Of a stretch of 7,082 nucleotides of DNA, positions 5,291-7,082 are shown piece by piece; within the stretch, counting starts at the first letter, position 1, and each line of letters starts with the position of its first letter. The DNA is from Candidatus Bathyarchaeota archaeon ex4484_135. GTDB lineage: Archaea > Thermoproteota > Bathyarchaeia > EX4484-135. The stretch lies in contig NJEJ01000048.1 in assembly GCA_002255025.1 (NCBI GenBank), positions 1 to 7,082 of the forward strand, in the 5' to 3' direction. The notes beneath the pieces were generated by a model. The model did no database searches and was not told the origin of the DNA. It saw nothing but the letters and a program-made list of their open reading frames with translations. The position numbers and the translations under genes are program-made.

Positions 5291-6266
5291 TACATATCAC
5301 CTCGAACCTCGTGTAGCCCAGCGTTATAACACTGCCATTCTCCAACGGGTAGGTGCCCTTCTGCACCACGGTCTCCACGACCTCATCCCCGATCTTATGG
5401 CCGATCCTAGTGTTGGTCTTCCTCTCCGTCAAGACCTTCAACACGGGCCTGCCGCCGGAGAACACCAACATGGCGTGGATGCCGCTCACGCAGCTATCTT
5501 GGACGCCGAGCTTCCTGACGATTCGCCCTTCCTCATCCTTGACGACCACGTCTAAGCCGCTGCGGCCGATGATCATGCCGTCTTGGGCGAGGACGATCCT
5601 CTTTCTGCCCCGCATGTCCCTGTAAGCGAGCCAGACTCTGGGTCTCCTCAGCGGGAGTTCGGGCGGGAGGAGCCCAAGCCCTCTCTCCTTCAGGATACTG
5701 AAAAGCTCCTCTAATCTCACGTTGATCACGTAAAATACCCTACGGACTTCCTCGCTCAGGGCGCTTACTTCATCCTCGATTACTTCTAGCCTTTTCTCTA
5801 CGGAAATGAGGCCCGAGCGCTGTTCCCCAAGTTCCTCGCTTAGCTTCATGAAGTAAGCGATGATCTTTTCGTGAAAAACTCTCAAGCTCTCCTCCAGATC
5901 TTCCTTGGTCGGTAGCTCGCCCAGCCTCTCGTGAATGAGCTTGATGTTATTGAGGACTCGCTCAGCATAGCTCTTTAAAGCGGCAGACAGGCTAGTTTTG
6001 ACGCCCTCGGCCAGAGGTCTGGCACGCTCCCTCTCGAAGCGCTCCAGCACATGCCCGATCAGCTTCTCCAGGGCCGCCCTGCCCTCCTCGCTTAGAACCC
6101 TTTGGATCGTGTAGGAGCAGCCACAGGCCGGGCACACGACCACCTGCCCCTCACGGACGGGGCCCGGGGACGGGCATCCGCATTCCGGGCAGAAGCCGTT
6201 CAGGACAGCAGTTCTCACATCGCCGAAGAGGGCCATGATATCCACTTGGGCCTCGGCCAAGGCCAC
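5283..6266 (-). CDS. Zinc-ribbon, coiled-coil, FHA-domain protein (phosphothreonine reader)
   Basis: Three parts are visible in 327 residues. Residues 26-50 hold two CPxCGC knuckles (C26, C29, C45, C48), a zinc ribbon. Residues 57-195 are charged heptad-like helices, a probable coiled coil for oligomerisation. Residues 228-325 are an FHA domain with GMIIGRSG (230-237; G234, R235), the VSGIH motif (S261, H264) followed by a strand, a TNT turn (N285), and PLENGSVITLGYTRFEV at the end. FHA domains bind phosphothreonine peptides, so phosphorylated targets of the two kinases in this window are natural ligands, although that is inference. No membrane segment is seen. The gene leads an operon with the ATPase, suggesting it recruits or regulates that motor. 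The GTG at 6266 lies a few bases after the predicted transcription start. The ATG at 6236 (residue 11) is an alternative start that leaves every domain intact. Confidence 0.92.
   Translation of the reverse strand: MALAEAQVDIMALFGDVRTAVLNGFCPECGCPSPGPVREGQVVVCPACGCSYTIQRVLSEEGRAALEKLIGHVLERFERERARPLAEGVKTSLSAALKSYAERVLNNIKLIHERLGELPTKEDLEESLRVFHEKIIAYFMKLSEELGEQRSGLISVEKRLEVIEDEVSALSEEVRRVFYVINVRLEELFSILKERGLGLLPPELPLRRPRVWLAYRDMRGRKRIVLAQDGMIIGRSGLDVVVKDEEGRIVRKLGVQDSCVSGIHAMLVFSGGRPVLKVLTERKTNTRIGHKIGDEVVETVVQKGTYPLENGSVITLGYTRFEVICSD
5296..5303 (-). promoter_or_regulatory. Strong Shine-Dalgarno for the ATPase gene
   Basis: The minus strand reads GAGGTGAT, nearly the full anti-16S complement, five bases before the GTG at 5290. 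It lies within the last codons of the FHA gene. It fixes the ATPase start and indicates coupled translation. Confidence 0.8.
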
Positions 6267-6290
6267 CGCCCGGCCTCTCCTGATCCAGCT

Positions 6291-6306
6291 GATTTTATAA
6301 GCTTAA
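6291..6306 (-). promoter_or_regulatory. Archaeal promoter (TATA) for the FHA-ATPase operon
   Basis: The minus strand reads aagcttataaaatc, with a TATA box at 6293-6300 centred about 30 bases before the GTG at 6266, so transcription would start only a few bases upstream of it. A purine-rich aggagagg (6274-6281) lies between them and could act as a Shine-Dalgarno only if transcription begins further upstream than predicted. Confidence 0.6.
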
Positions 6307-6327
6307 GAGGGTGAGGTCCCGAAGACT

Positions 6328-6342
6328 CAATAGAACCTATTG
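6328..6342. promoter_or_regulatory. Perfect inverted repeat between divergent promoters (candidate operator)
   Basis: CAATAG-AAC-CTATTG has two perfect 6-base arms around a 3-base spacer. It sits 8 bases upstream of the TATA box of the surface-protein gene and about 27 bases upstream of the TATA box of the FHA operon, so a dimeric regulator bound here could affect either promoter. No regulator is identified. Confidence 0.45.
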
Positions 6343-6344
6343 GA

Positions 6345-6359
6345 GAAACGCTTATAAAT
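6345..6359 (+). promoter_or_regulatory. Archaeal promoter (BRE/TATA) for the surface-protein gene
   Basis: The sequence gaaacgcttataaat matches the archaeal BRE plus TATA pattern closely (TATA 6351-6359). Transcription is expected to start near 6380, giving a leader of about 10-15 bases. Confidence 0.7.
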
Positions 6360-6374
6360 CATTTTAGAATAAAA

Positions 6375-6384
6375 GAGGAGGGAG
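6375..6384 (+). promoter_or_regulatory. Shine-Dalgarno of the surface-protein gene
   Basis: GAGGAGGGAG ends seven bases before the ATG at 6392. It supports that start rather than the in-frame ATGs at 6416 and 6419, which would cut into the signal peptide. Confidence 0.6.
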
Positions 6385-6391
6385 AGCCTAT

Positions 6392-7082
6392 ATGAAAGGG
6401 GGGCTAGGGATCATTATGATGTCCCTAGCAATTCTCACAGCGCTCATAGACTATTATGCTCCTGTGACATCAATTCAAGTATGTATGGGTGAAGAAGTTT
6501 TAATTAATATACCTTCAAAGGATTCATTAAATGATTCCTTTCAAGATCCTAACGAGAGCGAGCCCTTTAATCTACGCTATTTAGAAGAGTTCCCACATGA
6601 GTTCATGCTCAAGCAGGAACAAATAACTCGGTGTGGAGAGGGGATAAAGCCTGAGCCTCTAACTCCAGGTCCTGAGGACTGGGTCATAACTGGTAATGAA
6701 ACCCGAAGAGACGAGGTCATAATATTAATGGGGAACCTCATAGTGGAATCAGGAGGTAATCTTACTCTCATAAACGTCACGCTTTACATGAAATGCTATT
6801 ATAATGGAGAACTTCAGATCCGTGTCAAATCCGGCGGTAGACTCAACATCCTGCGATCAACTATAGCAGCTTACGATCCAGAGCACAGATTTCTGTTTTA
6901 CATCGAGAACGATTCTGTATTTAGGATGTACGATAGCGAGCTGCACGGATGCGGATACGACGATCTTCACCCGGGTTTATGGATAGGAACAGGAGACGCT
7001 ATCATGAGGAACTGTACAATAACTGAGAACTGGTATGGTGTTTATTGCTACTCCTCTAAAGTCAACATGAGCGGCTGTGTTA
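6392..7082 (+). CDS. Secreted beta-helix-like surface protein, N-terminal part (runs off the window)
   Basis: The frame is open from the ATG at 6392 to the right edge, giving 230 residues with no stop. Residues 1-20 (MKGGLGIIMMSLAILTALID) look like a signal peptide or N-terminal anchor. After a polar segment, residues 108-229 show the short strand-and-turn rhythm of right-handed parallel beta-helix proteins: GNLIVESGGNLTLINVTLYM (114-133), IRVKSGGRLNILRSTI (143-158), then FRMYDSELHGCG and AIMRNCTITENWYGVY. Such domains occur in archaeal surface and NosD-like proteins. Eight N-x-S/T sequons (N47, 54, 102, 123, 128, 173, 207, 225) suggest N-glycosylation, and seven cysteines may form disulphides outside the cell. 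Its DNA is visibly more A+T-rich than the neighbouring minus-strand operon. A substrate, enzymatic activity or C-terminal anchor cannot be judged because the 3' part is missing. A role in the adjacent kinase/FHA system is possible but unsupported. Confidence 0.85.
   Translation, partial: MKGGLGIIMMSLAILTALIDYYAPVTSIQVCMGEEVLINIPSKDSLNDSFQDPNESEPFNLRYLEEFPHEFMLKQEQITRCGEGIKPEPLTPGPEDWVITGNETRRDEVIILMGNLIVESGGNLTLINVTLYMKCYYNGELQIRVKSGGRLNILRSTIAAYDPEHRFLFYIENDSVFRMYDSELHGCGYDDLHPGLWIGTGDAIMRNCTITENWYGVYCYSSKVNMSGCV

Noticed and set aside
6577..6780. Minus-strand open frame opposite the surface protein
   Set aside because: No promoter or ribosome site, and the plus strand shows a signal peptide and beta-helix pattern with its own promoter.
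1..7082. RNA genes, CRISPR array, insertion sequence, toxin-antitoxin or restriction genes
   Set aside because: No regularly spaced repeats, tRNA-like cloverleaf, transposase motifs or terminal inverted repeats were found on reading both strands.

Overview
The window looks like a stretch of a hyperthermophilic archaeal chromosome, probably from the TACK lineages. The evidence is TATA-box promoters that place transcription starts close to the start codons, frequent GTG starts, heavy use of AGG/AGA arginine codons, Shine-Dalgarno motifs mainly at genes inside operons, and a HerA/DUF87-type ATPase. I cannot name the genus. No RNA gene, CRISPR array, insertion sequence or replication origin was seen.

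Layout. (1) 1-177, plus strand: the C-terminal end of a Hanks-type Ser/Thr protein kinase cut by the window edge. (2) 281-2347, plus strand: a three-gene overlapping operon behind one promoter. It encodes a 390-residue helical protein with an amphipathic N-terminus and two winged helices, a 192-residue SPFH/Band-7-like protein, and a small unrecognised helical protein. (3) 2312-3682, minus strand: a complete Ser/Thr kinase with an unfamiliar N-terminal domain, convergent with and overlapping the operon. (4) 3833-6266, minus strand: a two-gene operon in which a zinc-ribbon/coiled-coil/FHA protein is followed by a HerA-like P-loop ATPase. (5) 6392 to the right edge, plus strand: the start of a secreted, sequon-rich beta-helix-type surface protein, transcribed divergently from the FHA operon.

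How the genes may work together (inference). Two kinases that can write phospho-Ser/Thr, an FHA protein that should read phosphothreonine, a ring-type ATPase translationally coupled to that reader, and an SPFH protein beside a membrane-binding-looking helical protein together suggest a phosphorylation-controlled membrane or envelope machine. The SPFH plus helical-protein pair recalls bacterial PspA/YdjI-type envelope-stress operons, but the ESCRT-III/PspA relationship of the 390-residue protein is unproven. No protein phosphatase is visible in the window. The surface protein on the right is more A+T-rich and may be an unrelated neighbour.
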